DNA of 64,000 nucleotides from Tahibacter harae (GCF_024437735.1 NZ_JANFQO010000001.1:1-64000), one strand, 5' to 3'. Counted from the stretch's first letter, positions 46,035 to 56,042 are shown. The notes: a model not told the origin generated them from the sequence alone. A program made the numbers and translations.

Positions 46035-47099
46035 TCATGAACGCTTGGCCAGCCAGTCGTGGATTGCCGGCGGCACTTCGCGCTGGGCACGGCTGGACAC
46101 GTAGATGCCGATGTGGCCGCCCTTGAACGCGATCTGCGAATAGTCGGGACTGCCGACCGCATCTTTGAGCGCGCGCGAGGCTGCCGGCGGCACCAGGTGA
46201 TCCTGCTCGGCGAAGATGTTGAGCACGGGTGAGCTGATGTTCTTCAGATCGACTTTCTTTTCGCCGATCTGCAGGCCGCCCTTGAGCAGCTTGTTGCCCT
46301 GGTAGAAATCCTTGATGAACTGGCGGAACGCTTCGCCGGCCTGATCGGGCGAATCGAAGATCCACTTTTCCATGCGCAGGAAATTTTCCAGCTCGGTCTT
46401 GTTGTCGAGGATATCGACCAGACCGACATACTTCTGCTGGTTCAGGCGCAGCGGCTTGAGCGTGAGATAGCAGTAGTTCATCAGGTCGGCCGGGATATTG
46501 CCCAGCGTGTCGACGAACAGGTCCACGTCCAGCTCGCGCACCCAGTGCGACAGCATGTTGTCCGGAGTGTGGAAATCCACCGGCGTCACCATGGTGACCA
46601 GGTTCTTCACCTTTTCCGGATAGATCGCGCTGAAGCACAGCGAGAACGCGCCGCCCTGGCAGATGCCGAGCAGGTTGATCGCCTCCACGCCGTGGGACTT
46701 GCGCAGGAAATCCACGCAGCGGCGCAGGTAGCCGTTGATGTAGTCGTCCAGGGTCAGATACTTGTCCGAGCCGTCCGGATAGCCCCAGTCGATCAGATAG
46801 ACGTCCTGGCCCTGGGCGAGCAGGTTCTTCACCAGCGAGCGGTCGTCCTGCAGGTCGACCATGTAAGGCGTGTTGACCAGCGCGTAGCAGATCAGCAGCG
46901 GCGTCTTCTGCGTCGGCGCGCGCTCGCCGCGGAATCGGTACAAGGTTACTTTGTCATCCTTGTATACGGCCTCCTTGGCGGTGACGCCGAAGGTCACTGG
47001 ATCCAGGCTGCGCAGGGTCTGCGCGCCGGCGGAGAGTTTCTGCTGCAGCTTCAGCGCCTCGTCCAACGCCTTCTGCGGTTCGATACGGATCGGGCCCAT
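46035..47099 (-). CDS. phaC: Class III poly(3-hydroxyalkanoate) synthase, catalytic subunit PhaC
   Basis: 354 residues, the short class III length. Lipase-like box GICQGG with nucleophile Cys147, Asp300 (FAEQDHLVPP) and His329 (GGHIGIYV) complete the triad. Polymerises hydroxyacyl-CoA at granules. It follows phaE by 12 bp on the same strand, an operon phaE-phaC. No phaA/phaB genes are in the window. Confidence 0.95.
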   Translation of the reverse strand: MGPIRIEPQKALDEALKLQQKLSAGAQTLRSLDPVTFGVTAKEAVYKDDKVTLYRFRGERAPTQKTPLLICYALVNTPYMVDLQDDRSLVKNLLAQGQDVYLIDWGYPDGSDKYLTLDDYINGYLRRCVDFLRKSHGVEAINLLGICQGGAFSLCFSAIYPEKVKNLVTMVTPVDFHTPDNMLSHWVRELDVDLFVDTLGNIPADLMNYCYLTLKPLRLNQQKYVGLVDILDNKTELENFLRMEKWIFDSPDQAGEAFRQFIKDFYQGNKLLKGGLQIGEKKVDLKNISSPVLNIFAEQDHLVPPAASRALKDAVGSPDYSQIAFKGGHIGIYVSSRAQREVPPAIHDWLAKRS

Positions 47100-47111
47100 G
47101 GCAGTCGTTCC

Positions 47112-48182
47112 TCAGCGCTTGGTCTTCTTGGCGGGAGCCGCGGCGGCGGACTTGTCCGCGGCGGGTTTTTCCGGCGCGGCCTTGGCCGGCTGCGTATCGG
47201 CGGCGGCCAGCTGACGCTTGAGCGCGGCCACTTCGGCGCGCAGCGCGGCGATCTCGCCGGCCAGCTCGGAGCCGCCGTTGTCCTGGTTGTTCCTGAAAGT
47301 GCGGCGCAGTTCCTGCACCGACTTCTGCACCCCCTGCAGCTCGCTGCGCGTGGGCATGCCGAGCTGGCGCGTCTGCTGTTCGATCTCGCCCTGGATCAGC
47401 GAGCGCACGCGCATCTGCGCGTTGACCATGGCGCCGTAGACCTTGCGGAACTCGTCCGACAGGGCGATCTCGGCATAGGCTTCCTCGGCCGCGTCTATCC
47501 ACAGGTCGTAGACCGCGCGCACCGATTCCAGCTGCCGGCCCGGTTCCTCGCGCTCGGCCAGCTTGGACTGGAAGCGTTCGAAGCCCTGCTGGCTGGACTT
47601 GAGGATCAGCGCGTTGTAGCGGTTGGTCTGCTCCTGGTAATCGACCAGGGCCGCGCCCAGCGCCTGCCAGCGTTCCTGGTGCTCGCGCGCCAGGCCGAAG
47701 GCCGGCATGCCCAGGGTGGAGAGAATTTCCTGCTTGAACGGGCCGCCGGCGCGGCCGAATTCGGCCATCAGCTGCTCGAAGCCCTTGGCGCCCTGGCCCG
47801 CCATATCGCGGAAATTGGCGCCGAGTGGATTATTCCACAAGGCTGGATCCATGCCCGGAATGTTGAAGCCGTTGCGCAGCGCCTCGGTCCAGGCCGCCGC
47901 ACCGGCGTCGCCGCCCTGCCCCAGCGAACTGTTGAGCATGGATTGCATCAATGCCACGTAGGACTTGGCATTGGCAGTGACGCGGTCGACCAGGTCGCTC
48001 TGCTGTTGGCTCTTGCCGAAGAGCTGCGCCCACTGATCCAGCGCCGCCTGCCAGGGAGCATTGGCATCCGCCCTGCCGAAACCCGCCGGCGGCACTACGC
48101 CCTGCGACTTCCAGCCATCCCAATAGCGCTGCGCCAGCGCCTGCCATTGGTTCATCCAGTCTTGCGCTGAATTCGACGACAT
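47112..48182 (-). CDS. phaE: Class III PHA synthase subunit PhaE
   Basis: 356 residues, helical, beginning MSSNSAQDWMNQWQALAQRYWDGW, the PhaE N-terminal pattern. Contains the family's LAREHQERWQALGAALVDYQ region and a C-terminal predicted coiled coil (about 285-325, ELAGEIAALRAEVAALKRQL) followed by a low-complexity Lys/Ala tail. It forms a complex with PhaC and activates it. Confidence 0.9.
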   Translation of the reverse strand: MSSNSAQDWMNQWQALAQRYWDGWKSQGVVPPAGFGRADANAPWQAALDQWAQLFGKSQQQSDLVDRVTANAKSYVALMQSMLNSSLGQGGDAGAAAWTEALRNGFNIPGMDPALWNNPLGANFRDMAGQGAKGFEQLMAEFGRAGGPFKQEILSTLGMPAFGLAREHQERWQALGAALVDYQEQTNRYNALILKSSQQGFERFQSKLAEREEPGRQLESVRAVYDLWIDAAEEAYAEIALSDEFRKVYGAMVNAQMRVRSLIQGEIEQQTRQLGMPTRSELQGVQKSVQELRRTFRNNQDNGGSELAGEIAALRAEVAALKRQLAAADTQPAKAAPEKPAADKSAAAAPAKKTKR

Positions 48183-48570
48183 AAGCCCTCTCCAAAGTGC
48201 GGCCGGATGCTACACCGGCGACATGCTGCGCCGCAACAAAAGCGGTCGGATCCAAGAGACTAACTTATCTGGGGCCGATGCGATCGAGGATGGTAGTGTT
48301 TTATGTCGTGCGTGCTGCCGGGAGAGCGCTGCCGATGAACACTGGAACATGAATGCCGTGACCCAGAATATCCGCTCCCGGTGCGGATATTCCGCGCTGA
48401 TGAAGCCGACGGCGACAACGGTCGCGGAGGCGTCACGGCCGCGGCCGCACACCGAAGGCCGCATCACTGCATGTTTCGCCGTGGCAATACCGCGCAGCAA
48501 AGAATGCCGGAGCGCGCAACGCGAAGCGGGCGGCGACCATCCGAGCCGCCGCCTGCACCATCTCATTCAC
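48183..48570. other. Intergenic region upstream of phaE with a perfect inverted repeat
   Basis: No gene seen. A perfect 10-bp inverted repeat GAATATCCGC (48366-48375) / GCGGATATTC (48383-48392) with a 7-base spacer lies 184 bp upstream of the phaE start and 179 bp past the stop of the next gene. It has the size of a dimeric repressor operator, but could be a terminator stem without T-run. Confidence 0.5.
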
Positions 48571-49878
48571 CTACTTTTTGCGGATCTCCTCGAACCGCAG
48601 CCCCAGCACGAAACGCTGCCGGTCGGTCTCGTCCAGGCTGCTCACCATTTTAGCATCGACGTTCTTGAAGCCGCGTGCAAACGCCTCGACCTGGGCGCGG
48701 CTTGTACTTATCACGCGGCCCAGCAATATCCGCTCCAAGGTGTCGCTGACAATACGCTGCTTTATCATGCGCGGCGCTATATTCAGCCTCAAGCTGTCGA
48801 TAGCTTGTTTCCTTTCGTTGGCGTCCAGCAACCTTATGACCTCAGCACCGTCATCACCTGTCTTGCGAATGTACTCGACGACGGCTTGCTCCACTTTTTT
48901 ACGTCCGGCCTTTCCCAGCAGCCAATTCGCCACATTGATCGCGTACTGCTCAATATGCAGCCAGGCCGGAGTGAAACGCAGACGCAGCGCGTTCTGGTCG
49001 GTCCAGTGGTGGAAGGTCGAGTCGACTACGATATTGCCCCAGAGAGATTCTTCCGCCGCCTCGTAGGCAGACACAACCGGATACGAAACGCAGTTGTACG
49101 GATTGTCCGCGTCGTCGAACAAGGAGCGGACCGAACGCGCAACGATCTGCGGAAATGGTCCCTCCTTGTATTCCGTCACCAGCGCGGCCGCCTCGTTGCT
49201 GAGTGGCTTTTCGGCGTAGTCGTGGAGCTTGCCTTCGTGCATATGGTCCGGCAAAAACCGGATCGCCGTCTTGCGGACGCCCCGTACAGGCAGCTGCATC
49301 AGTTCATGCGGCGACTCTTTCGACAGATGCAGGACCCACACGGGTTTGGGCAACACATCGAAGTCGTCGGGCTCATCCCGATTGCTGTCGCCTGCAAGCT
49401 CGGGCCTGAACACGTCCTGGTCCGGCGAGCGGATGGTTGATTCATAGCTCCACGGACGATCTTCGCTGGGTGCACCAGCATCGCCCCAGTTGCGCATGTT
49501 GGCCACTCGCGGCGGCAGATGCCCACAAAGCCCCCACCCAACAGCTTCGTGATCACCGGTCGCAAATACGCCGACGCCTTCGTTCATACGTTTCTGGATC
49601 AGCGCGATCTCATCCGGTGTCAGCTTCAGCGCTTCTTCCGGCTTTTCGCACAACTCGGTTCCAAAGAACCAGAGCTCATCCGCGTTGCCAATCACCTCCT
49701 CGGTGATCGAGCCTTCCTTATGCGGATGCTCGATGATTTCGAAGCGGTAGCCGAAACCACGCCAATTGCGCACCGCGTTCAACAGCGCATTGAACGAATG
49801 CGCCCCCTCTGCCACGTTCTGTTCGATGATGACGACAATGCTTACCGTCGCCAGGTTTTCAGCAGGGAAAAAAGCCAT
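48571..49878 (-). CDS. Uncharacterised protein with amidotransferase-like N-terminal fold, third gene of the CHAT set
   Basis: 435 residues from ATG 49878 (GGAGG at 7 bases). No signal peptide. The N-terminal about 130 residues alternate strands and helices (VSIVVIIEQN, FEIIEHP, ADELWFFG, IQKRMNEGVGVFATGDH), which resembles class I glutamine amidotransferase-like or ThuA-like domains; no Cys nucleophile elbow is obvious. The middle has paired aromatic segments, and the C-terminal about 110 residues are helical and charged. Unknown function. It follows the 111-residue gene by 62 bp and probably shares its transcript. Confidence 0.6.
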   Translation of the reverse strand: MAFFPAENLATVSIVVIIEQNVAEGAHSFNALLNAVRNWRGFGYRFEIIEHPHKEGSITEEVIGNADELWFFGTELCEKPEEALKLTPDEIALIQKRMNEGVGVFATGDHEAVGWGLCGHLPPRVANMRNWGDAGAPSEDRPWSYESTIRSPDQDVFRPELAGDSNRDEPDDFDVLPKPVWVLHLSKESPHELMQLPVRGVRKTAIRFLPDHMHEGKLHDYAEKPLSNEAAALVTEYKEGPFPQIVARSVRSLFDDADNPYNCVSYPVVSAYEAAEESLWGNIVVDSTFHHWTDQNALRLRFTPAWLHIEQYAINVANWLLGKAGRKKVEQAVVEYIRKTGDDGAEVIRLLDANERKQAIDSLRLNIAPRMIKQRIVSDTLERILLGRVISTSRAQVEAFARGFKNVDAKMVSSLDETDRQRFVLGLRFEEIRKK

Positions 49879-49940
49879 TACATGCCTCCGGAAACAGAAA
49901 TCAGAGATTCGGCAATCTGACAGCGAATCCGCTGGCTGCC

Positions 49941-50276
49941 TTATTTCCGGTTGCCGTCCCATTCACCGCCACTCTCGGCAGCGGGCTTCTTGCTCCACGT
50001 TTCCCCGGAGATCGCATCGACGCCGGTGGTCTTGGCTTTGACTACGTAGTCAACTCCGTCATCTTCGAACGCACCAGAGATCTGGCTGCCCGAAGCATCA
50101 AGATCGACAGTGCCGCTGAACTCGGCCATACCCCCGCGAATACAGGTGAATCGCGCCTTGCGCTGCCCACCTACCGGGGCAAGCTCCCGGATATCGATCA
50201 CATCATTTTTTCTGACCACGACTTCATTTTTCAGCACAACCACTTTGATGATATCCCACTGGCCGATGATGCTCAT
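49941..50276 (-). CDS. Small beta-rich hypothetical protein, second gene of the CHAT set
   Basis: 111 residues, no signal peptide, beginning MSIIGQWDIIKVVVLKNEVV. Strand-rich and polar, with one Cys (FTCIRGG) and a Gly/Ser/Asn-rich hydrophilic tail. It suggests a small barrel (lipocalin-like opening IIGQWDI) but cannot be assigned. Lies 74 bp after the CHAT gene and 62 bp before the 435-residue gene. Confidence 0.6.
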   Translation of the reverse strand: MSIIGQWDIIKVVVLKNEVVVRKNDVIDIRELAPVGGQRKARFTCIRGGMAEFSGTVDLDASGSQISGAFEDDGVDYVVKAKTTGVDAISGETWSKKPAAESGGEWDGNRK

Positions 50277-50350
50277 GGTTCATCTCCATCTTTTTTGGTA
50301 GCGCCGCACTGTTGCGGCAGTACCTCAGTGCGTGAAGCACGCTCTTTCTC

Positions 50351-53300
50351 TCACCGTTCGTCGCGAATCACCGAATACCCCGCCCAATGGCGCCAGCTGC
50401 GCGCACCGCCGACACGCAACGATTCACGTTGCGCCCGCGCAAGAGCGGCGGCGATATCTGCAGGAGCATGATCGAGTTCGGTATAAACCCGCTCCGCAAA
50501 GCGTGCAGCGCGACTGTCTTCGACGGGCCAGGCAGCAGCGACTACAACTTCGGCACCGGCCTGCAGGAAGCGGCGCGCCAACGAGGACGGCGGCTGGGAT
50601 TCGAACAAGCGTCCGGAAAAACCCTCACACACATTGACGAAGACGATACGTGGTGGTCGGGCCCCCAGACGCAAAGCCTGGCCACTGACGAAAGCGAAGC
50701 CATCGCCACCATCAGGATCCGGCAGCGCAAGCGCCGCGGCGTACGGATGATTGCGGCTGGCCAGGCCATGTCCCGCCACATGCAATACCCAGCGCTCGGC
50801 ACCCGCGGGAGCAGCGACCGTACGCGGATCGCCGTTGCTGACGCGGCGCGCACCAAGTACCTGTTTCATCAGCCGCAGTTCGGCCGACACGGACGGCAGC
50901 TCGACCGTAGCTACGCCAGAACGATAGGCCGGGGCACTCTCCGCCTGCGCAACGGCATTGCTGTCAGGCATGTCTCTAGCACCCCAGACGACCACAGGAA
51001 AGCCCTGCGTCAATGCGGCTGGACGCAACTGTTCCGGGGTCGACGGCGGCCTGGCCAACAGTTCAATGCTGCTATGTTCGATCCAGTATTCGCCGTCGGG
51101 CTTGCGCAACGCGGCGTAGGGAGCCAGGTGCGAAGGTCCGTCCGCGACAATCATCACACGCTTCGCCGAACCTGCTGCCGCGACCAGTGGCGCGAGCTGA
51201 TCCGACAGTTTTTCCAGCGCACCGGTGTCCTGCTGCTGCAGCATCGCCTCTATGGAACTGAGCAGCGTGGCCCGCGCCGGCAATGCAATCCACCGCGTAC
51301 CTTGCGCGGTAGTGATCCAGGCACCGCTGGCGCGCATGCCCAGATTCAGACTGATAAGCGCGTCTGCCGGTTGCAGCGCCGCCTCCACCGCTGGCAAGTC
51401 CAGCACGGTGACCGAGGTCGTTGCTTTTCCGGCGCGGCGTATATCCAGCTGCGACTCGATCTCGTCTACCCGCTTGGCAATTCCAGCCAGCACATCCGGC
51501 GGCGGCCGAGACGCAGAAACACCTGGCGTCTGGGCTCCCGTCAGCAACATCACTTTCACGCGCAGCTCGTCGAGTAGCGCGTGCTCTTCCGCGTCGACGG
51601 GCGCTGGCGCCGGTGAGTCCGGCGCACGGGCGAATTTCCATTTGATTGACCAGGCCTTGGCCATCGCCGTGGTATCTAGCGTGGCGCCACCAAGCAGGAT
51701 GTCCATCGCTTCGTCCAGTAAAGCGATGCGCCGGTCGTACAAATTCGCCACCAGCACCGGACTGCCGGGCAGATGTTCGCCGCGCTGCAGCTCTTCCAGT
51801 GCTCGCTCTATTTCCTCCAAGGCCTTGGCTCCCTCGCCACTCCGGCGATCGATGCGTGCCTTGAGCAATCGCGCGGCGCTCAGGCCATCGATCTCGTGTG
51901 TTTGGAGGCTCCAATCTATCGCCTGCTGCGCGTAGCGACGCGCCTTGGTCAGTTCACCGGCACGCAATGCAACGGCACTACGTAACAGTGCCGCCCGTGC
52001 CTTGTAGGAGCGGCTACCATTGGTTTCCAGCAGTTTCTCGCAAGCTTGCAACGCGGCATCGCGACCAGCTGTATCGCCAAGCGCGTCGAGGCGCTCGGCC
52101 AGCATCATCCATTCCTGGCTGGCCAAGCCATCACGCCCAGTCTGCACAAGGTATGCGGCCACTTCCCGGTGCGCCGCTGCGGCTGCCACGGCATTGGTCT
52201 CCATCTGTGCCAACGCCGACCGGGTAAGAGCGATCGCGCCGGGATCCTTGCTGTCCCGGGCGACGCGCAGCGCCTGTTCCAGATAGTCGCGCGCGCGCGC
52301 CGGTTCGCGTAGCTCGCCGTAGATTCGACCACGCAGATTGAGGGTATAGACCGTGCGCAATTTGTCGCCCAGAGCCTCGAACAACCGCTGCGCTTCCAGG
52401 CTGTGTTCCAACGCATCCGGCCAAGCGCCGATCTGCGATTCGTAGTTGGCGAGATTGAGCAGTACGAGGCCCAGGCTGCGGCGATTCTTGCCCGCGCGGC
52501 GCAGCTCCAACGCCGCACGATAGTTCTTCAGCGCCAGCGCCGGCTCGCCCAGCGTGTCGGCGGCTGCCGCGAGGTTCAGCATCGGCACAGGGACCTGATC
52601 GGGCGCAACCTCTTGGTAGTACGGAATCACTGCGGCATAGCAGTCCCGCGCCGCAGCCAGCTTGCCGTAGCCATGCAGGATCAGACAGCGGTTGTTCTTG
52701 GCCGAGACCCATTCATAGGCATCGCGCCGGTCGGCCCCGTGGCGCACAGCATCGGCGAAGGCCTGGTCCGCCTCGTCGAAACGATCGAGTTCGCGCAGCG
52801 CAAGTCCTTTGCCATTATTCGCGCGCGTCAGCCATTCACTGTGGCGCTGCGGATCGAGCGTGCGTATGAAGGCGTCGAACGCGGCGACGGCCTCTGCCCG
52901 CTTGCCGGTGCGCAACAGCAGATGCGCATTGCCCAGCCGCAGGAAACGCAGATCCTCGCCTTCGCCACGCGCAGCAACCACGCGTTCCACTTCGCGCAGC
53001 TTGGCCAACGCACCACTCATGGCCGCCAGATCTTCCGCACCGTTTTCGTAATGCGCCTGCGACCACAGCTCCCAGGTCGGCCGCTGCCAGCGCCGGCCTT
53101 CGGGGCTGTCGAAGGTGAAAGCGCGGGCCCGGTAGCTCAGCGCAGGCGCACCGACGCTACGCGCGCGCAGGCTGAGCAGGCAGCGGACCGGCACGACCAG
53201 GACTTCAGACGACCAAGGGCCCGACGGCGAGTTGCGCGCATGCGCCTCGTTGTCGCAGCGCGGCAGCAGATCGACGCCCAACTGCTCGACCACCACCACT

Positions 53301-53515
53301 AACGGCCCCGCCGAAGCATCGATCAGCAGCTGGTCTTCCCCGTCACCGACGATCGTTCGCGCGACCTGCGAACCTGCGACGAGTACCGGCTCTGCGGCAG
53401 CAGCAGCGGGATCGGCTAGCAGCGCGACAACCGTGACAAGCAGCGCTGCCAGGCTGTCGGAAAACGGAAATTGCCAACGCCTATACCGGCGCCACGGGTA
53501 TCCGACCATACTCAT
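50351..53515 (-). CDS. CHAT-domain cysteine protease with TPR repeats and signal peptide
   Basis: About 1054 residues from ATG 53515 (AAGGGGGCGGCG upstream); a GTG 11 codons earlier is less likely. The N-terminus has a basic region WRRYRRWQF, a hydrophobic stretch SLAALLVTVVALLA and a cleavage-like AAAA/EP near residue 41, so it is probably exported. A beta domain follows, then TPR-like helical repeats (about 135-560), a linker, and a C-terminal caspase-like CHAT domain with His916 (LHVAGHG) and Cys963 (VNVCEGF). CHAT proteases act in programmed cleavage of partner proteins. First gene of a three-gene set. An exported CHAT-TPR protein is notable since most act in the cytoplasm. Confidence 0.85.
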   Translation of the reverse strand: MSMVGYPWRRYRRWQFPFSDSLAALLVTVVALLADPAAAAAEPVLVAGSQVARTIVGDGEDQLLIDASAGPLVVVVEQLGVDLLPRCDNEAHARNSPSGPWSSEVLVVPVRCLLSLRARSVGAPALSYRARAFTFDSPEGRRWQRPTWELWSQAHYENGAEDLAAMSGALAKLREVERVVAARGEGEDLRFLRLGNAHLLLRTGKRAEAVAAFDAFIRTLDPQRHSEWLTRANNGKGLALRELDRFDEADQAFADAVRHGADRRDAYEWVSAKNNRCLILHGYGKLAAARDCYAAVIPYYQEVAPDQVPVPMLNLAAAADTLGEPALALKNYRAALELRRAGKNRRSLGLVLLNLANYESQIGAWPDALEHSLEAQRLFEALGDKLRTVYTLNLRGRIYGELREPARARDYLEQALRVARDSKDPGAIALTRSALAQMETNAVAAAAAHREVAAYLVQTGRDGLASQEWMMLAERLDALGDTAGRDAALQACEKLLETNGSRSYKARAALLRSAVALRAGELTKARRYAQQAIDWSLQTHEIDGLSAARLLKARIDRRSGEGAKALEEIERALEELQRGEHLPGSPVLVANLYDRRIALLDEAMDILLGGATLDTTAMAKAWSIKWKFARAPDSPAPAPVDAEEHALLDELRVKVMLLTGAQTPGVSASRPPPDVLAGIAKRVDEIESQLDIRRAGKATTSVTVLDLPAVEAALQPADALISLNLGMRASGAWITTAQGTRWIALPARATLLSSIEAMLQQQDTGALEKLSDQLAPLVAAAGSAKRVMIVADGPSHLAPYAALRKPDGEYWIEHSSIELLARPPSTPEQLRPAALTQGFPVVVWGARDMPDSNAVAQAESAPAYRSGVATVELPSVSAELRLMKQVLGARRVSNGDPRTVAAPAGAERWVLHVAGHGLASRNHPYAAALALPDPDGGDGFAFVSGQALRLGARPPRIVFVNVCEGFSGRLFESQPPSSLARRFLQAGAEVVVAAAWPVEDSRAARFAERVYTELDHAPADIAAALARAQRESLRVGGARSWRHWAGYSVIRDER

Positions 53516-54004
53516 CGCCGCCCCCTTGCGCGCCTGCGACAAATCCACCGTCCCTTGGAGCTACTTTGACACAAGTCGCGTTCGCCAGCGCAACGGCGGG
53601 CAGTGCTTTGCTTGAAAAGCCGGGCCTCGCCTGCAGCACTGACATAAGGAAATCGGCACGATCCGGTACAGCTTCCGTGCGTGCGGGAACAGCGTTTCTG
53701 CCGACAAGCCGGTCATTCACCCCAGAACAGCACACCCGGCCAAACCACAACTGACCGGCACAGCCCCCGATACGTGCGTGCAACGCGGTACGGCTACCCT
53801 TGCAGCGTTCCTGCAGCCGTACACGCAGCAGCCGACTCGCTCTCGCCACGCATCATCGCCCAAAGGACAGCCCATGACGCGCCCGGCCGCCAGCCTCTCA
53901 CGCTGCCCGCCGTTCGTCGCATTGCTGGCGCAGCATCCACGCCGCCGACTGCAATCCCGTACACTGCGACGCACCAGGCCTCTATGCCAGCCGGCCGCTG
54001 CATG
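53516..54004. other. Gene-free stretch upstream of the CHAT gene
   Basis: Contains the CHAT promoter region. Plus-strand frames to the right may be remnants of the N-terminal half of the serine hydrolase pseudogene that follows, but no motif is recognisable before about 54100. Confidence 0.4.
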
Positions 54005-54737
54005 AAGTTTTCACGTTGCCGACCGCACCGGGTACACTGAACGACCGGGCTTTCGACGCAACCACCGCAGTGCGGCGGAAAATCTCGCCATTGCGCGCCG
54101 CCACGGTGCGATGTTCTGCGCCGGGGCGAACTGGCACTGACCCAACACCGGCTGTGACGCTCGGCGAAATCGTGCGTAAAGTGGACGGCCGTACCCTCGA
54201 CCAAGCCATCACTGCGCGCACCATCGACAAATTGGCGCCCAGGACACCCGGACGCTGGTGCCCGAGAGCGGCATTGCAGGCATCTCGCCGCTACAATCCG
54301 CCAGGAAAAGGCTGATCGGTCCGCGCTGGCCGCAGGCGGCCGGTGCGATCGCCGGATGCCGGCAACATGGTGCGCTTTCTCGCTGCGCTGCTGAACGGTG
54401 AATGCTTCGTGTCGTCACCGTCGCGGAAATGTCGGCGACGTTGTATCCCGTATCCGATCCCGGCACCTATTACGGCCTGGGCCTGATGGTGTTCGATATC
54501 GACGACGCTGGCCGATGCAATCTGTGGCTGGGCGACGCCGGCGGCACGCCGGGTGCTGGCGTGCTGGTGATCTATTCGCCCGAGGACGAAGCTTTCGTCG
54601 TCGTGGCCCTGACCGGCGACGGGCCAGCGCCCGCAGCGGTGAATGCCTTGCTCAAGGCTACTACCGCGGAAAACCCTGACAGACCAGCCCGGCAGCTCCG
54701 GGCATTCACCGCGAAAGCAACACACCGCGCACATTGA
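54005..54737 (+). pseudogene. Decayed serine beta-lactamase-family (class C-like) hydrolase
   Basis: Three frames each carry a piece of one protein in the right order. LGEIVRKVDGRTLDQAI (about 54160-54210) matches the helix after the YxN region of class C-like enzymes; DAGNMVRFLAALLNGE (about 54355-54400) matches their STAGDMARF-like helix; YGLGLMVF and GDAGGTPGAGVLVIYSP (about 54470-54590) match the terminal KTG-equivalent GH-G-G-TPG strand. Frame changes occur near 54230 and 54400. The catalytic SxxK region is not visible. The annotated 111-residue frame from 54402 is only this C-terminal piece. Confidence 0.7.
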
Positions 54738-54821
54738 CAGGGCAGCGCGAGCTAGGCTTGCGCGCATGTCCGCAACCGCCAGTCCGATGCGAAATCCTGC
54801 GTCTCAAACCAGCTTTTGCCC

Positions 54822-56042
54822 ATGGACTCCCTGATCGCCGCCGCCGGCCGCGCCCTGGCAGCCGGCGACGCCCTGAGTGCGCTCAGGCACGTGGCCCTGC
54901 GCGACGATGCGCCGGCGCTGGCGCTGCGCGGCATTGCCCTGGCCCAGTTGGGCGAATACCCGCGGGCGCACGAGCTGCTGCGTCAGGCGGCGCGCCGTTT
55001 CGGTGCGCGCGAGGCGCTGGCGCGGGCGCGCTGCGTGGTGGCCGAGGCCGAGGTCGCCCTGGTCCTGCGCGAGCTGGGCGGTTCGCCGCGCATGCTGGCG
55101 GAAGCGGCAGCACTGCTGCGCGCGCGCGGCGACAACGCCAATGCGCTGCAGGCCGGGCTGATCGCCGCGCGCCGCCTGTTGCTGCTGGGCCGGCTTGCCG
55201 AAGCCGCATCCGCGCTGGATGCGCTGGACAGTCGCAGCCTGGCGCCTCCACTGGCCGCCGTCGCGGCGCTGGTCGCCGCCGAGATCGCGCTGCGTTCGCT
55301 GGACACGTGCGCCGCGGAAGCGGCGCTGGCGCGCGCCGGCGCAGCGGCGCGGCGCGCGCGTATTCCGGCGCTGCTGGCCGAAGTGGAGGAGGCGCACGCC
55401 CTGCTCGACCGCTGCGCCGCCCGCCTCGTCCATGCCGGTCACGAGCAGCCGCTGCGGCTGCGCGAAGTGGAAAACCTGCTGGCCTCCGGCAATCTGGTCG
55501 TCGACGCCTGCCGCCGCGGCCTGCGCAGCGGCGGGCACTGGGTGCCGCTGGCGCGCCGGCCGGTACTGTTCGCCCTGCTGCGCGCGCTGGCGCAGAGCTG
55601 GCCGGGCGATGCCGGGCGCGCGGCGCTCATCGCCCAGGTGTTCCGCAGCCGCGATCCGGACGAAACGCTGCGCGCGCGGCTGCGTGTGGAAATCGGCCGC
55701 CTGCGCGCGCTGGTCGCGCCGTTCGCGGCGATACGGGCCAGCGCGCGCGGCTTTGCGCTGGCGCCGCGGGGCGAACGCAGCGTCGCCTTGCTGATGCCGC
55801 CCATCGACGGCGAACAGGCTGCGCTGCTGGCCCTGCTCGGCGACGGCGCGGCGTGGTCCACCTCGGCGCTGGCGCTGGCGCTGGGCGACAGCCAGCGCAC
55901 GGTACAGCGCGCGCTGGCCGAACTTGAGGCCGCCGGCCAGGTGCGTGCAGTCGGCCGCGCCCGTGCGCAGCGCTGGCTGGCGCCCTCGCTGGCCGGATTC
56001 ACGACGATCTTGTTACTCCCGGCCGCGCCGCCGGCCGGATAG
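54822..56042 (+). CDS. Transcriptional regulator with helical repeats and two HTH-like segments
   Basis: 406 residues from ATG 54822. Residues 1 to about 215 are Ala/Leu-rich helical pairs (TPR-like). About 220-320 is an OmpR/PhoB-type winged helix: NLVVDACRRGLRSGGHWVPL, RRPVLFALLRAL and ARLRVEIGRLRALV with the terminal ASARGFAL strand. The last about 75 residues show another HTH, WSTSALALALGDSQRTVQRA followed by LEAAGQVRAVG. A nearby gene for a propeller protein follows at 123 bp. Likely a DNA-binding activator; signal unknown. Confidence 0.7.
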   Translation: MDSLIAAAGRALAAGDALSALRHVALRDDAPALALRGIALAQLGEYPRAHELLRQAARRFGAREALARARCVVAEAEVALVLRELGGSPRMLAEAAALLRARGDNANALQAGLIAARRLLLLGRLAEAASALDALDSRSLAPPLAAVAALVAAEIALRSLDTCAAEAALARAGAAARRARIPALLAEVEEAHALLDRCAARLVHAGHEQPLRLREVENLLASGNLVVDACRRGLRSGGHWVPLARRPVLFALLRALAQSWPGDAGRAALIAQVFRSRDPDETLRARLRVEIGRLRALVAPFAAIRASARGFALAPRGERSVALLMPPIDGEQAALLALLGDGAAWSTSALALALGDSQRTVQRALAELEAAGQVRAVGRARAQRWLAPSLAGFTTILLLPAAPPAG

